This document shows, piece by piece, positions 35,014 through 42,099 of a stretch of DNA of 42,099 nt. The position numbers were made by a program, and so were the translations under genes. Within the stretch, counting starts at the first letter, position 1, and the number at the start of each line of letters is the position of its first letter. Origin of the DNA: JBEBXQ01 sp040391535 (GTDB lineage Bacteria > Bacteroidota > Bacteroidia > Cytophagales > Spirosomataceae); the NCBI GenBank assembly GCA_040391535.1, contig JBEBXQ010000025.1, positions 1 through 42,099 on the forward strand, read 5' to 3'. A model generated the notes under the pieces. It was not told the DNA's origin. It did not search any database and saw only the letters and a program-made list of their open reading frames with translations.

Positions 35014-35829
35014 TCAGTTATCTACTGACATTCCGAATACTCTGAAATCGCCTACTTGTTCAAGGTTCCGGAAGACGTTTCGGGGTGGGTGGCCTGTAAA
35101 TGCTTTGAATTCGCGGGTAAAATGGGCCTGATCAAAGTAACCTGCATTATAAGCTTTCTGTGTCAGCGGAGTTTCAGGAGAATGATGATAAATGGTGGAG
35201 TTAAACCGGACCAGCGACGAGAATTTCTTCGGCGAAAGCCCGAGTGCCTTTCTGAATCGTTTTTCCAACAGGCTCTGGCTGCAATAAACCCGATCGGAGA
35301 GTTCTGTTACCGGTATCTGCCCTTTGGTAATCCGGATCAGATGAAGTGCCTGAAGAAGCTGCGCATCATGGTTTACCGGACGAAGGCGCGACAACATGAA
35401 TTGATCAATCGCATCAACAGCAGCCTGTGGATGAGTCGCTTCCAGGAACTGCTCTTCCGTATCACGGATAATCTGCTGCCTGTAGAAATTACAGAGAGAA
35501 ACCTCTGAATTGAAAATCTCCTGTAAGGGAACATTCAAAAATGCCTGCGATGCCAGGTTATTAAAATGAACTGTGACCATCCGGGTGGCATTGAGGCTGT
35601 GAAAAGTACGCGGACGATCCTGAAGGCCGAATATTTCATGCTGTAATGACTTGTAATTGTTTTCTGACAACCGTGAACTGAACCCGTTGCTGTAAAATCC
35701 CATGACGATGGTGGTGCCGGGTACAATATGACAAGACATGCCGTCGGGCATTTCTATATATGAATAGAAAAGGATGTAGGGCTGCAATGCAGCAGAAGGA
35801 TAAAAAGTCTGATGAAAAGCCGTCATCAT
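35014..35829 (-). CDS. AraC-family transcriptional regulator
   Basis: Cytoplasmic DNA-binding regulator of 271 residues. An N-terminal ligand- or dimerisation domain (about 1-145; YPSAALQPYILFYSYIE, as in AraC regulators with a DUF6597-like sensor) is followed by the double helix-turn-helix (about 155-255): ELSDRVYCSQSLLEKRFRKALG and the signature GYFDQAHFTREF with GHPPRNVF. It is transcribed away from the five-gene catabolic operon starting at 36289, with 459 bases between, so it could regulate that operon or the envelope genes downstream of itself. No inducer can be deduced. Confidence 0.9.
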   Translation of the reverse strand: MMTAFHQTFYPSAALQPYILFYSYIEMPDGMSCHIVPGTTIVMGFYSNGFSSRLSENNYKSLQHEIFGLQDRPRTFHSLNATRMVTVHFNNLASQAFLNVPLQEIFNSEVSLCNFYRQQIIRDTEEQFLEATHPQAAVDAIDQFMLSRLRPVNHDAQLLQALHLIRITKGQIPVTELSDRVYCSQSLLEKRFRKALGLSPKKFSSLVRFNSTIYHHSPETPLTQKAYNAGYFDQAHFTREFKAFTGHPPRNVFRNLEQVGDFRVFGMSVDN

Positions 35830-36288
35830 AAGTACAGTGAGTTGAGTTTGTCCTGAAAATGGGTTTGGGCATTACTGATAATGGCCTTCTGCGCAGCGTT
35901 CGTATACTGCGGAAAGCAAGGCAAGTTTACGGATTGTTGATTTAAAATGGTTGATTGTCAGTACTGTAATACACAAGTGGTTGATTTTTTATTCAAACAG
36001 CTGTAAACAAAAGCTGAACGACAATAGAAAAAGCCGGTGGAGGGTTGTCTGCTGTTCAGGAAAGATATTTTCTGTAGAAATCAGGATAATAACGTTTGCA
36101 TCCGGCAGGAACGTCCAGCCTTGTACAGAAGCTCTCAAGAAGATAGTACCATCATTCGGGATAATAGTAGGAGAGACTAAAAGGGCGTACCTTTAATTTT
36201 GCTATTAGCAGTTTAACTGAAATTAAGTTCCCGATAAACTGCCAGGTATTTCAAAATTACATCTGAAACCATTCTCTCTTAGGTGAAC
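35830..36288. other. Divergent intergenic region, AraC regulator / catabolic operon
   Basis: About 460 bases. A perfect -7-like box TAATTTTG occurs on the + strand at 36194-36201, 88 bases before the first operon gene, though without a TTG at the right distance. The mirror sequence CAAAATTA at 36252-36259 gives the same box on the minus strand. An 81-codon + strand frame (35951-36196) has no signal peptide, domain or start context and is judged spurious. AraC-type operators, if present, were not identifiable by eye. Confidence 0.45.
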
Positions 36289-37272
36289 ATGAATAGTGAA
36301 GCAAATCCGGAATCTGTTGTGGCAGGAGTGGTAGGTCTGGGCCTTATGGGTAGAAGCATCGTCACGGCATTGCTGATATCAGGACACCATGTAAAAGCCG
36401 TTGCACCTGTGCCAACGGATACACAGCAAGTTTATACACATTTAAAAAACCAGCTTGAACAATGCTTTGATTCGGGCTTGCTGACCGGCACTCCGGCCGA
36501 TTATATAAAGAAACTGACTGTCTCGGAACATTATTTTATTCTGAAAGACTGCGGGTTTGTGATGGAATGCGTCCTGGAAGATATGGAAATCAAGAAGGAC
36601 GTTTATCGGAAAATAACTTCGGCAGTCAGTGACAGCACCGTCATTGGTACGAATACGTCAGCCATTCCGATCAGTGATTTACAGCAGGTGGTTGAGAAAC
36701 CTGAGCGCTTTATGGGTATTCACTGGGCCGAACCGGCTTTTCTGACGCGTTTCCTTGAGATTATTTGCGGACGCTATACGGACCCGTCCGTTGCTCAATG
36801 GGTGATGGTACTGGCTCAGCATTGGGGGAAAGAACCTACGTTGCTGAGAAAAGATATCCGCGGCTTTATTACCAACCGGCTGATGTATGCAGTATACCGT
36901 GAACTTTTCCATCTTATCGAGAAGGAGGGAGCTTCCATGACAGACCTTGACAAGGCATTCCGCTATGACCCCGGCTCATGGATGACCCTGATGGGTATTT
37001 TCAGACGTGCCGATTTCCAGGGACTGGAAGATTTTACGACAGCGATGGAAAACCTGTTCCCGTTGCTGAGTGTTTCCGGAAAAGTGCCGGCAGTGATGCA
37101 GCAGATCGTGGAAAGAAAAGGCAGAGGTATTTACAATCAGGAAGGATTGTTTGATTACTCGAAAGAAGAGGCAAGAGAATGGGAGGAGGCGTTTGCCCAT
37201 TTTAACAGTGATATCAATAAACTGGCAGCCGGATATACAACAAAAAAAATCAATGAGCTGACAAAGAAATAG
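36289..37272 (+). CDS. 3-hydroxyacyl-CoA dehydrogenase-like enzyme (paralogue A)
   Basis: Cytoplasmic oxidoreductase of 327 residues in the 3HCDH superfamily. The Rossmann motif GLGLMG (16-21) is intact, VMECVLEDMEIKKDVY matches the family's VxEAVxED(L/M)xxK segment, and the catalytic set is present: NTS (112-114), His145 in GIHWAEP, Glu157 (FLEII) and Asn196 (GFITNR). Two departures from ordinary fatty-acid enzymes: HWAEP replaces HFFNP, and the end of strand beta-2 (VKAVAPV) lacks the usual acidic residue for NAD ribose. The substrate may therefore not be an acyl-CoA; related enzymes act on carnitine or gulonate. The ATG at 36289 is chosen over GTG at 36283. First gene of a five-gene operon. 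Confidence 0.85.
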   Translation: MNSEANPESVVAGVVGLGLMGRSIVTALLISGHHVKAVAPVPTDTQQVYTHLKNQLEQCFDSGLLTGTPADYIKKLTVSEHYFILKDCGFVMECVLEDMEIKKDVYRKITSAVSDSTVIGTNTSAIPISDLQQVVEKPERFMGIHWAEPAFLTRFLEIICGRYTDPSVAQWVMVLAQHWGKEPTLLRKDIRGFITNRLMYAVYRELFHLIEKEGASMTDLDKAFRYDPGSWMTLMGIFRRADFQGLEDFTTAMENLFPLLSVSGKVPAVMQQIVERKGRGIYNQEGLFDYSKEEAREWEEAFAHFNSDINKLAAGYTTKKINELTKK

Positions 37273-37346
37273 CGCAGTATTTACTTTTATCTGAAATGAA
37301 TTAACTCCTGGAAATCCTTATATTACCTTTCAACAGAATTTCAAAA

Positions 37347-38651
37347 ATGAAGTCTTATCAAGTATCAGCCTCTTTATTGGAAAGGGCGAAAAAAGTACTG
37401 GCGGGTGGAGTAGCTTCCGAATTCAGAAAGTACAATCATCCACATGCACTTTTTTATACTCACGGTGAAGGCAGCCGTATTTATGATGCCGACGGAAACG
37501 AATATCTTGACTTTACCCTCAGTCAGGGGCCGTTGATTCTTGGGCATTCTCATCCGCATGTATTGAAGTCAGTCCAGCAATATTCTGAAACCGGACAGCT
37601 TTTTGCCGGACAGCATATCCGTGAAATTGAGCTGGCAGAAAAAATTCAGGCCCTGATTCCTTCCGCAGAACTGATGCGGTTTTGTCTGGACGGGTCGGAA
37701 GCTGTACAGACGGCCTTCAGGGTAGCAAGAGCTAAAACCGGAAGAAAGAAATTCCTTCGTTTTGAAGGCCACTATCATGGCTGGATGGACAATGTCTGCT
37801 GGGGAATTTCCACACCATCTGCGGATGCGCTGGGTAGCCGTGAAAACCCGAATGTATTTCCCTGGACACAAGGATTGCCTGAAGGGGTAGAAGATGACTT
37901 TATCATTCTTCCTTGGAATGATCTGGACCTGGTCAGGAAAACCATAGCCGAAAGGTATAAAGAAGTGGCAGCCATTATTACCGAACCTGTTATGTGCAAT
38001 AACGGATGTATACTGCCGGAACCCGGCTTTTTGCAGGGTTTGAGGGATATCTGTACCCAATACGGCATAGCCCTGATTTTCGATGAAGTGATTACCGGTT
38101 TCAGGATCAGTCTCAACGGCGCGCAAAGCTACTTTGGCATCACGCCCGATTTATCCATTTTTGCCAAGGCCATTGCCAGTGGCTACGCCATCAGCGCTAT
38201 TGTAGGTAAGAGGGAATGGATGCATCTGATTGAAGAAGGCAAGGTCATACATGCCGGTACCATGAATTCCAATAACCCGTCCGTAGCTGCTGCACTTGCG
38301 ACGATTGAAGTGCTGGAAAAAGACCAGCCGCATGAACGAATGTTCAGCCTGGGGCAAAAGCTGATTGCAGGCCTGAAGAATATTGCCGGAAGTACCGGAC
38401 ATAACCTGCTCGTGGAGGGGCCGGGTCCTATGTTCTCTACAAGCTTTACCACGCTTACCAAAACAAAAGATTATCGTGATACGCTGCAGGCCGACCGTCC
38501 CAAGCTTGGAAGATTTATCTCTGCCATGCATGAAGAAGGAATCAGGGTGATCGGAAGAGGATTGTGGTATATCAGTGCCGCCCATACGGAAGAGGATATA
38601 GATGATGCCCTGAAAATTGCTGAAAAAGTATTGAGTCAGCTGGAAAAATAA
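37347..38651 (+). CDS. Class III PLP aminotransferase, glutamate-1-semialdehyde aminomutase-like
   Basis: PLP enzyme of 434 residues. Recognisable elements: GPLILGHSHPHV, a LDGSEAV phosphate-binding turn (114-120; SGTEA in classical members), YHGW (143-146), cofactor Asp246 in FDEVITGFR and Schiff-base Lys274 in IFAKAIASGYA. The overall pattern is HemL-like, but the strict HemL segment GGGxPxGAFGG is replaced by ASGYAISAIVG, and no heme genes are adjacent. It is more likely a catabolic transaminase or aminomutase; beta-amino acid transaminases of this subfamily are a fair comparison. It sits between two dehydrogenase paralogues, which suggests that amino and keto or hydroxy intermediates are interconverted. 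Confidence 0.88.
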   Translation: MKSYQVSASLLERAKKVLAGGVASEFRKYNHPHALFYTHGEGSRIYDADGNEYLDFTLSQGPLILGHSHPHVLKSVQQYSETGQLFAGQHIREIELAEKIQALIPSAELMRFCLDGSEAVQTAFRVARAKTGRKKFLRFEGHYHGWMDNVCWGISTPSADALGSRENPNVFPWTQGLPEGVEDDFIILPWNDLDLVRKTIAERYKEVAAIITEPVMCNNGCILPEPGFLQGLRDICTQYGIALIFDEVITGFRISLNGAQSYFGITPDLSIFAKAIASGYAISAIVGKREWMHLIEEGKVIHAGTMNSNNPSVAAALATIEVLEKDQPHERMFSLGQKLIAGLKNIAGSTGHNLLVEGPGPMFSTSFTTLTKTKDYRDTLQADRPKLGRFISAMHEEGIRVIGRGLWYISAAHTEEDIDDALKIAEKVLSQLEK

Positions 38652-38675
38652 ACTGTTCAACTTAATTGCCTGATC

Positions 38676-39605
38676 GTGTCCAATTCGCAGCGCCCCGTTT
38701 TGCTTGCCGGAAATAACAGACTGACATTTAGTATTGCTGCTTGCTTGCTGAAAGCAGGTTGCCATGTTTTCGTATCCACAGATAAAGACAAGGAACTGAA
38801 AAGTTATTTGTCAGGTGAATCGGTGAATGAAAAGACAGAAATCTGTGGTGAAATCATCCTGCTGAAAGATTTAAAGGATCTTCCTGCAGTTGATTTTGCT
38901 GTAGTGATCACACCGGAAAACAGCGGTGCAAAAAAGGACAGTATTAAATCGCTGGACAAATACTTGCCTGCTGATACTGTCATCGCAGTCAATAGTGAAT
39001 CTTTCCCATTGAAGGAATTACAGCAGGAGTTGCAGCATCCTGCGCGCCTTGTGGTGGCCAACTGGTCAGAACCCGCTCAGACGACTTTGTTTCTGGAACT
39101 GGTTACCAATTCACTGACGGATAAAAGCCTTGTCGGGGAGCTGGAAGTATTTGTCCGTGATGATCTGAAAAAAGATCCTTATACCGTCAGTGGAGAACTT
39201 GGGTATCGGGGGAGGTTAATCGCATCACTTGTCAGAGAAGCCTTTTATCTGGTTGAAAATGATTACGCTAATTTTGAAGATATTGACCGGGCCTGTCGCA
39301 ATGACTCTGGCTATTACCTGCCGTTTTCCGGCAATCTGCGGTATATGGACCTGATGGGTACCTATGCTTACGGAATGGTGATGAAAGATCTTAATCCGCA
39401 ATTGGCCAACAGTCCGGTAGTACCGGGTTCTCTGAGAGAAAAACTGAAAAGCGGATATACGGGTATGGAGAGCGGGAAAGGCTTTTTTACCTATGAACAT
39501 GGTGACGCTGAACGATGGAATGAGCTTATCAGGAAATTCGGAGGGGAAGTAAAAGAACTGATGGAGAAATATCCGTTTAACTATCAGCTGGAATCAAAAG
39601 AATAA
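38676..39605 (+). CDS. Degenerate 3-hydroxyacyl-CoA dehydrogenase paralogue (paralogue B, probable pseudoenzyme)
   Basis: A 309-residue protein starting at GTG (38676), 24 bases after the aminotransferase gene. It aligns by eye with paralogue A over most of its length (HPARLVVANWSEPAQTTLFLELV against PERFMGIHWAEPAFLTRFLEII; REAFYLVEND against RELFHLIEKE). The key positions differ: GLGLMG becomes GNNRLT (12-17), the NTS serine position becomes Glu108, the catalytic His becomes Asn129, and the GFITNR asparagine becomes Gly179. Glu141 is kept. The frame is intact and base usage matches its neighbours, so it is not a decaying pseudogene. It may be a non-catalytic partner or have a new activity. 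Confidence 0.75.
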   Translation: MSNSQRPVLLAGNNRLTFSIAACLLKAGCHVFVSTDKDKELKSYLSGESVNEKTEICGEIILLKDLKDLPAVDFAVVITPENSGAKKDSIKSLDKYLPADTVIAVNSESFPLKELQQELQHPARLVVANWSEPAQTTLFLELVTNSLTDKSLVGELEVFVRDDLKKDPYTVSGELGYRGRLIASLVREAFYLVENDYANFEDIDRACRNDSGYYLPFSGNLRYMDLMGTYAYGMVMKDLNPQLANSPVVPGSLREKLKSGYTGMESGKGFFTYEHGDAERWNELIRKFGGEVKELMEKYPFNYQLESKE

Positions 39606-39630
39606 GCCTTTTGAAAAGGATACATGTGAA

Positions 39631-40719
39631 ATGAAAAGAAGATTGATTTTTGACGCGCATCTGGATTTGTCCATGAATGCGATTGAATGGAACCGGGACC
39701 TGACGCGCCCGCTGGATGAAATCAGGCAGCGGGAGATGCACATGAAAGACAAAAACGACCGTGGTCGGGGAACGGTCTGTCTGCCTGAATTACGAAAAGG
39801 GAAAATAGGACTGGTGGTAGCTACACAGCTGGCCAGGGTCACTCCTTACGGCAGTGCACTTTCAGGATGGAATTCCCCTCAGCAGGCCTGGGCTATGACG
39901 CAGGCACAACTGGCCTGGTATCGTGAAATGGAAGCGTTGGGAGAAATGGTGCAGATTACCAGCCTTGCCGGTCTTGATACTCATCTGCAACTCTGGGAGG
40001 ACGAAAACATACCAGATGACACTAAGCCTGTAGGTTATCTACTCAGCCTTGAAGGAGCGGACTCACTCGTCAGTCCGGATTATCTTTATAAAGCTTATGA
40101 TTATGGATTAAGAGCCTTAGGCTTATCTCATTTTGGTCCCGGAAGGTATGCCCCCGGGACCAAATCAGAAGGAAGTATTACGCCTCTGGGGAAGGAGCTG
40201 TTAAAGGAAATGGACAACCTGCACCTGATCCTGGATGTAACGCACCTGACCGACGAAGGATTTGACCAGGCGCTGGACTGGTATCAGGGACCGGTGTGGG
40301 CAAGCCATCATAATGTGCGCAGTATTGTCCCGACCCAAAGACAGCTGACCGATCACCAGATCAGGCGATTGATTGAACGGGATGCGGTAATCGGTGGTAT
40401 GCTTGATTGCTGGGCGATGGATATCCGGTTTATTGACATGGTATCAGATCCCTGGCAGCTGAATATCAGGCTCGAGCAACTGGCCGATCACTGGGACCAT
40501 ATCTGTCAGATTGCCGGCAACAGTAACCATGTAGCCATTGGCAGTGACCTTGACGGTATTTTCGGAACAGAGCAGGCGCCCTGGGATATGAATTCTATAG
40601 CTGATCTGCAGAAATATGAAAACATTCTTATAAAAAGAGGGTATCAGGAATCTGATATTGACAATATATTCAGTCACAATTGGTTGCGGTTCTTAAGAAA
40701 AAACTGGCAATCTCAGTAA
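39631..40719 (+). CDS. M19-family membrane-dipeptidase-like metalloenzyme
   Basis: Zinc-dependent amidohydrolase-fold enzyme of 362 residues, no signal peptide, so predicted cytoplasmic. The renal-dipeptidase ligand set is visible: His10 and Asp12 (DAHLD), bridging Glu141 (SLEGAD), His205 (DVTHLTD), His226 (ASHHNVR) and Asp306 (GSDLDG). M19 enzymes cleave dipeptides, often those with a C-terminal D-residue or unusual amino acid, and some act on beta-lactams. It follows paralogue B by 25 bases and precedes the ceramidase-like gene by 15 bases. In this context it probably releases an amino acid for the aminotransferase. Confidence 0.92.
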   Translation: MKRRLIFDAHLDLSMNAIEWNRDLTRPLDEIRQREMHMKDKNDRGRGTVCLPELRKGKIGLVVATQLARVTPYGSALSGWNSPQQAWAMTQAQLAWYREMEALGEMVQITSLAGLDTHLQLWEDENIPDDTKPVGYLLSLEGADSLVSPDYLYKAYDYGLRALGLSHFGPGRYAPGTKSEGSITPLGKELLKEMDNLHLILDVTHLTDEGFDQALDWYQGPVWASHHNVRSIVPTQRQLTDHQIRRLIERDAVIGGMLDCWAMDIRFIDMVSDPWQLNIRLEQLADHWDHICQIAGNSNHVAIGSDLDGIFGTEQAPWDMNSIADLQKYENILIKRGYQESDIDNIFSHNWLRFLRKNWQSQ

Positions 40720-40734
40720 TCTGTATTTTAGAGC

Positions 40735-42096
40735 ATGATGACATCAAAGTCTTTTCTCGCCGGAGCCGCACAAGTCGATATCACTCCGCCCCTGGGAACC
40801 GTAATTAATGGGGATTTTGTCACCCATTATGCCCGTTACATCCATGATCCGCTGTATGCCAAAGCGATTGCTTTACAATCAGGTAAGGCGCTGGTGGTAT
40901 TGGTCGTTGTGGATATTTGTATCATGCCGGCAGAATTTATAAATCAGGTAAAGGAGCTGGTGGGCCGAGAGAACGATAACATAAAACCACATCAGCTGCT
41001 GATTTCGAGTACACACACACATGCAGCAGGTTCCGTAGCAGATGTGCACCTGACCGGCCCGGACATGATGTACAGAACAAAGCTTCCCGGGTTAATCGCT
41101 GAAGCCATAAAGCTGGCGGTGGCTAAAATGGAAGCTGCTGAAATAGCATTCGGATCCGCAGATGCCCCGGAACATGTACTATGCCGCCGATACCATATGA
41201 GTAAGCCATTTGTACCACGGAACCCTGTGAATGACCGGATTGACCAGATCAAAACCAATCCGTTTGGCGGAGAGACTGAGATTATTGAACCTGTATCTGA
41301 AACAGATCCTGAGCTGAGTTTTCTGGCGGTACGCAATGTCTCGGGCAAATATCTTGCTCTTTTCGCGAATTACTCCCTTCATTACGTAGGTGACTGGGAA
41401 AACGGAACCATATCAGCTGATTATTTCGGGGTATTTGCTGCAAAGATCAGGGAGCAACTGGGTGGTGATGAATCGTTTGTCGGGATCATGAGCAACGGAA
41501 CCAGCGGCGATATTAATATCTGGGATTTTAAAAATGAAAAGGGATATCCTTCCGGCTTGTTTGCCAAAAGTGAGCTGATTGGCGCTGAACTGGCCGGGAA
41601 AGTAAGCAAAGTTATCGGGAATTGTCAATGGCAGCGACCCGACATCGATATCGCTTTTGAAACGCTGACCGTGGATATCATTAAGCCTGATGAGGCTGAT
41701 TTAAACCGGGCGGCTGATATTGTAGCCGGAAGTAACTATAGAACGATAGAGCCCGACCAGGCAGGTTTGCGAGCCTTGTATGCGCGCGAACAGCTGATGC
41801 TGAATGAATTTCCCGACAAAATGGAGATTCCGTTGCAGCGGATCAGATTGGGGGAAGGAGTAATCGGTGCGCTGCCGGGTGAGTTTTTTGCGGAAACAGG
41901 GCTGTATCTTAAAGCTAACCGGAAGGCAAAATATTATTTTACAGTGGGGATGGCTAATGGAAATGTAGGGTATGTACCACCCCGGAAAGAAAAGGAGCGT
42001 GGCGGTTATGAAACCTGGCGTTGCAGGTACAGTTGCCTGGAAGACGACGCTGAAATACTGATCCGGGAAAAGTTACTGGAGATGGTCAATGCGTGA
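40735..42096 (+). CDS. Neutral/alkaline ceramidase-like zinc hydrolase
   Basis: A 453-residue protein with the neutral-ceramidase N-terminal fold: opening AGAAQVDITPPLG, zinc ligands His94 in SSTHTHAAG and His216 in ANYSLHYVG, Glu383 in LPGEFF and Tyr413 in NVGYVPP, matching the His/His/Glu/Tyr set of Pseudomonas ceramidase. The region that holds the catalytic serine in true ceramidases (GDVSPN) reads GTSGDIN, the protein is shorter than true ceramidases, and it has no signal peptide. It is therefore more likely a cytoplasmic amidase or related hydrolase for a small substrate. It is the last complete gene of the operon; the stop lies three bases before the window edge, so the operon may continue. 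Confidence 0.85.
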   Translation: MMTSKSFLAGAAQVDITPPLGTVINGDFVTHYARYIHDPLYAKAIALQSGKALVVLVVVDICIMPAEFINQVKELVGRENDNIKPHQLLISSTHTHAAGSVADVHLTGPDMMYRTKLPGLIAEAIKLAVAKMEAAEIAFGSADAPEHVLCRRYHMSKPFVPRNPVNDRIDQIKTNPFGGETEIIEPVSETDPELSFLAVRNVSGKYLALFANYSLHYVGDWENGTISADYFGVFAAKIREQLGGDESFVGIMSNGTSGDINIWDFKNEKGYPSGLFAKSELIGAELAGKVSKVIGNCQWQRPDIDIAFETLTVDIIKPDEADLNRAADIVAGSNYRTIEPDQAGLRALYAREQLMLNEFPDKMEIPLQRIRLGEGVIGALPGEFFAETGLYLKANRKAKYYFTVGMANGNVGYVPPRKEKERGGYETWRCRYSCLEDDAEILIREKLLEMVNA

Positions 42097-42099
42097 GAT

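Noticed and set aside
35951..36196. 81-codon open frame upstream of the catabolic operon
   Set aside because: Cysteine- and basic-rich, featureless translation in a divergent promoter region; looks like chance.
37569..38126. 185-codon frame antisense to the aminotransferase
   Set aside because: Lies wholly within a clearly real gene on the other strand, and the translation has no domain-like pattern.
37347..38651. Calling the aminotransferase hemL
   Set aside because: The HemL-specific GGGxPxGAFGG segment is missing and the neighbours are catabolic, so only a family-level call is supported.

Overview
The window looks like chromosomal DNA from a member of the Bacteroidota, most likely a Cytophagales/Spirosomataceae-type bacterium; the lineage is inferred from gene content. 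The pointers are two complete SusC/SusD pairs, a secreted protease with a type IX secretion C-terminal domain, Bacteroidota-style lipoproteins, weak Shine-Dalgarno sequences and at least one good TTG/TAnnTTTG promoter. I see no rRNA, tRNA, CRISPR array, insertion sequence, integrase or plasmid origin.

Layout. 0.1-1.4 kb (-): murQ (cell-wall sugar recycling) overlapping recX. 1.7-6.9 kb (+): a complete ilvD-ilvB-ilvN-ilvC branched-chain amino acid operon ending in a strong hairpin terminator. 7.1-10.8 kb (-): a 1241-residue secreted subtilisin-family protein with PA, MopE-like, beta-helix and T9SS sorting domains. 11.1-12.4 kb (+): a YegD-type short Hsp70. 12.5-22.8 kb (-): two tandem SusC/SusD outer-membrane uptake pairs. 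23.4-26.0 kb (-): lipoprotein, esterase and MFS transporter. 26.4-29.3 kb (+): a signalling cluster of an unknown soluble protein, a multi-pass membrane protein, a NarL-type histidine kinase and a LuxR-type response regulator, in overlapping or nearly touching frames. 30.1-35.8 kb (-): a collagen-like lipoprotein, a PKD/beta-helix lipoprotein, an HExxH-motif protein with a small secreted neighbour, and an AraC-family regulator. 36.3-42.1 kb (+): a tight five-gene apparent catabolic operon.

The best candidate for something undescribed is the last operon. It encodes a 3-hydroxyacyl-CoA-dehydrogenase-like enzyme, a glutamate-semialdehyde-aminomutase-like PLP aminotransferase, a second dehydrogenase paralogue that has lost the expected nucleotide-binding glycines and catalytic residues, an M19 dipeptidase and a ceramidase-like zinc hydrolase without a signal peptide. 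Together they suggest cytoplasmic breakdown of an amide- or peptide-linked compound to an amino acid, followed by transamination and oxidation or reduction. The substrate cannot be read from the sequence.

A second recurring signal is a family of small intergenic repeats (a GNA-loop mini-hairpin followed by an ATGAT(NA)TAGAAA-like box), with five units in gene-free stretches at about 7.0, 17.85, 29.4, 29.55 and 29.8 kb. They resemble REP-type elements.
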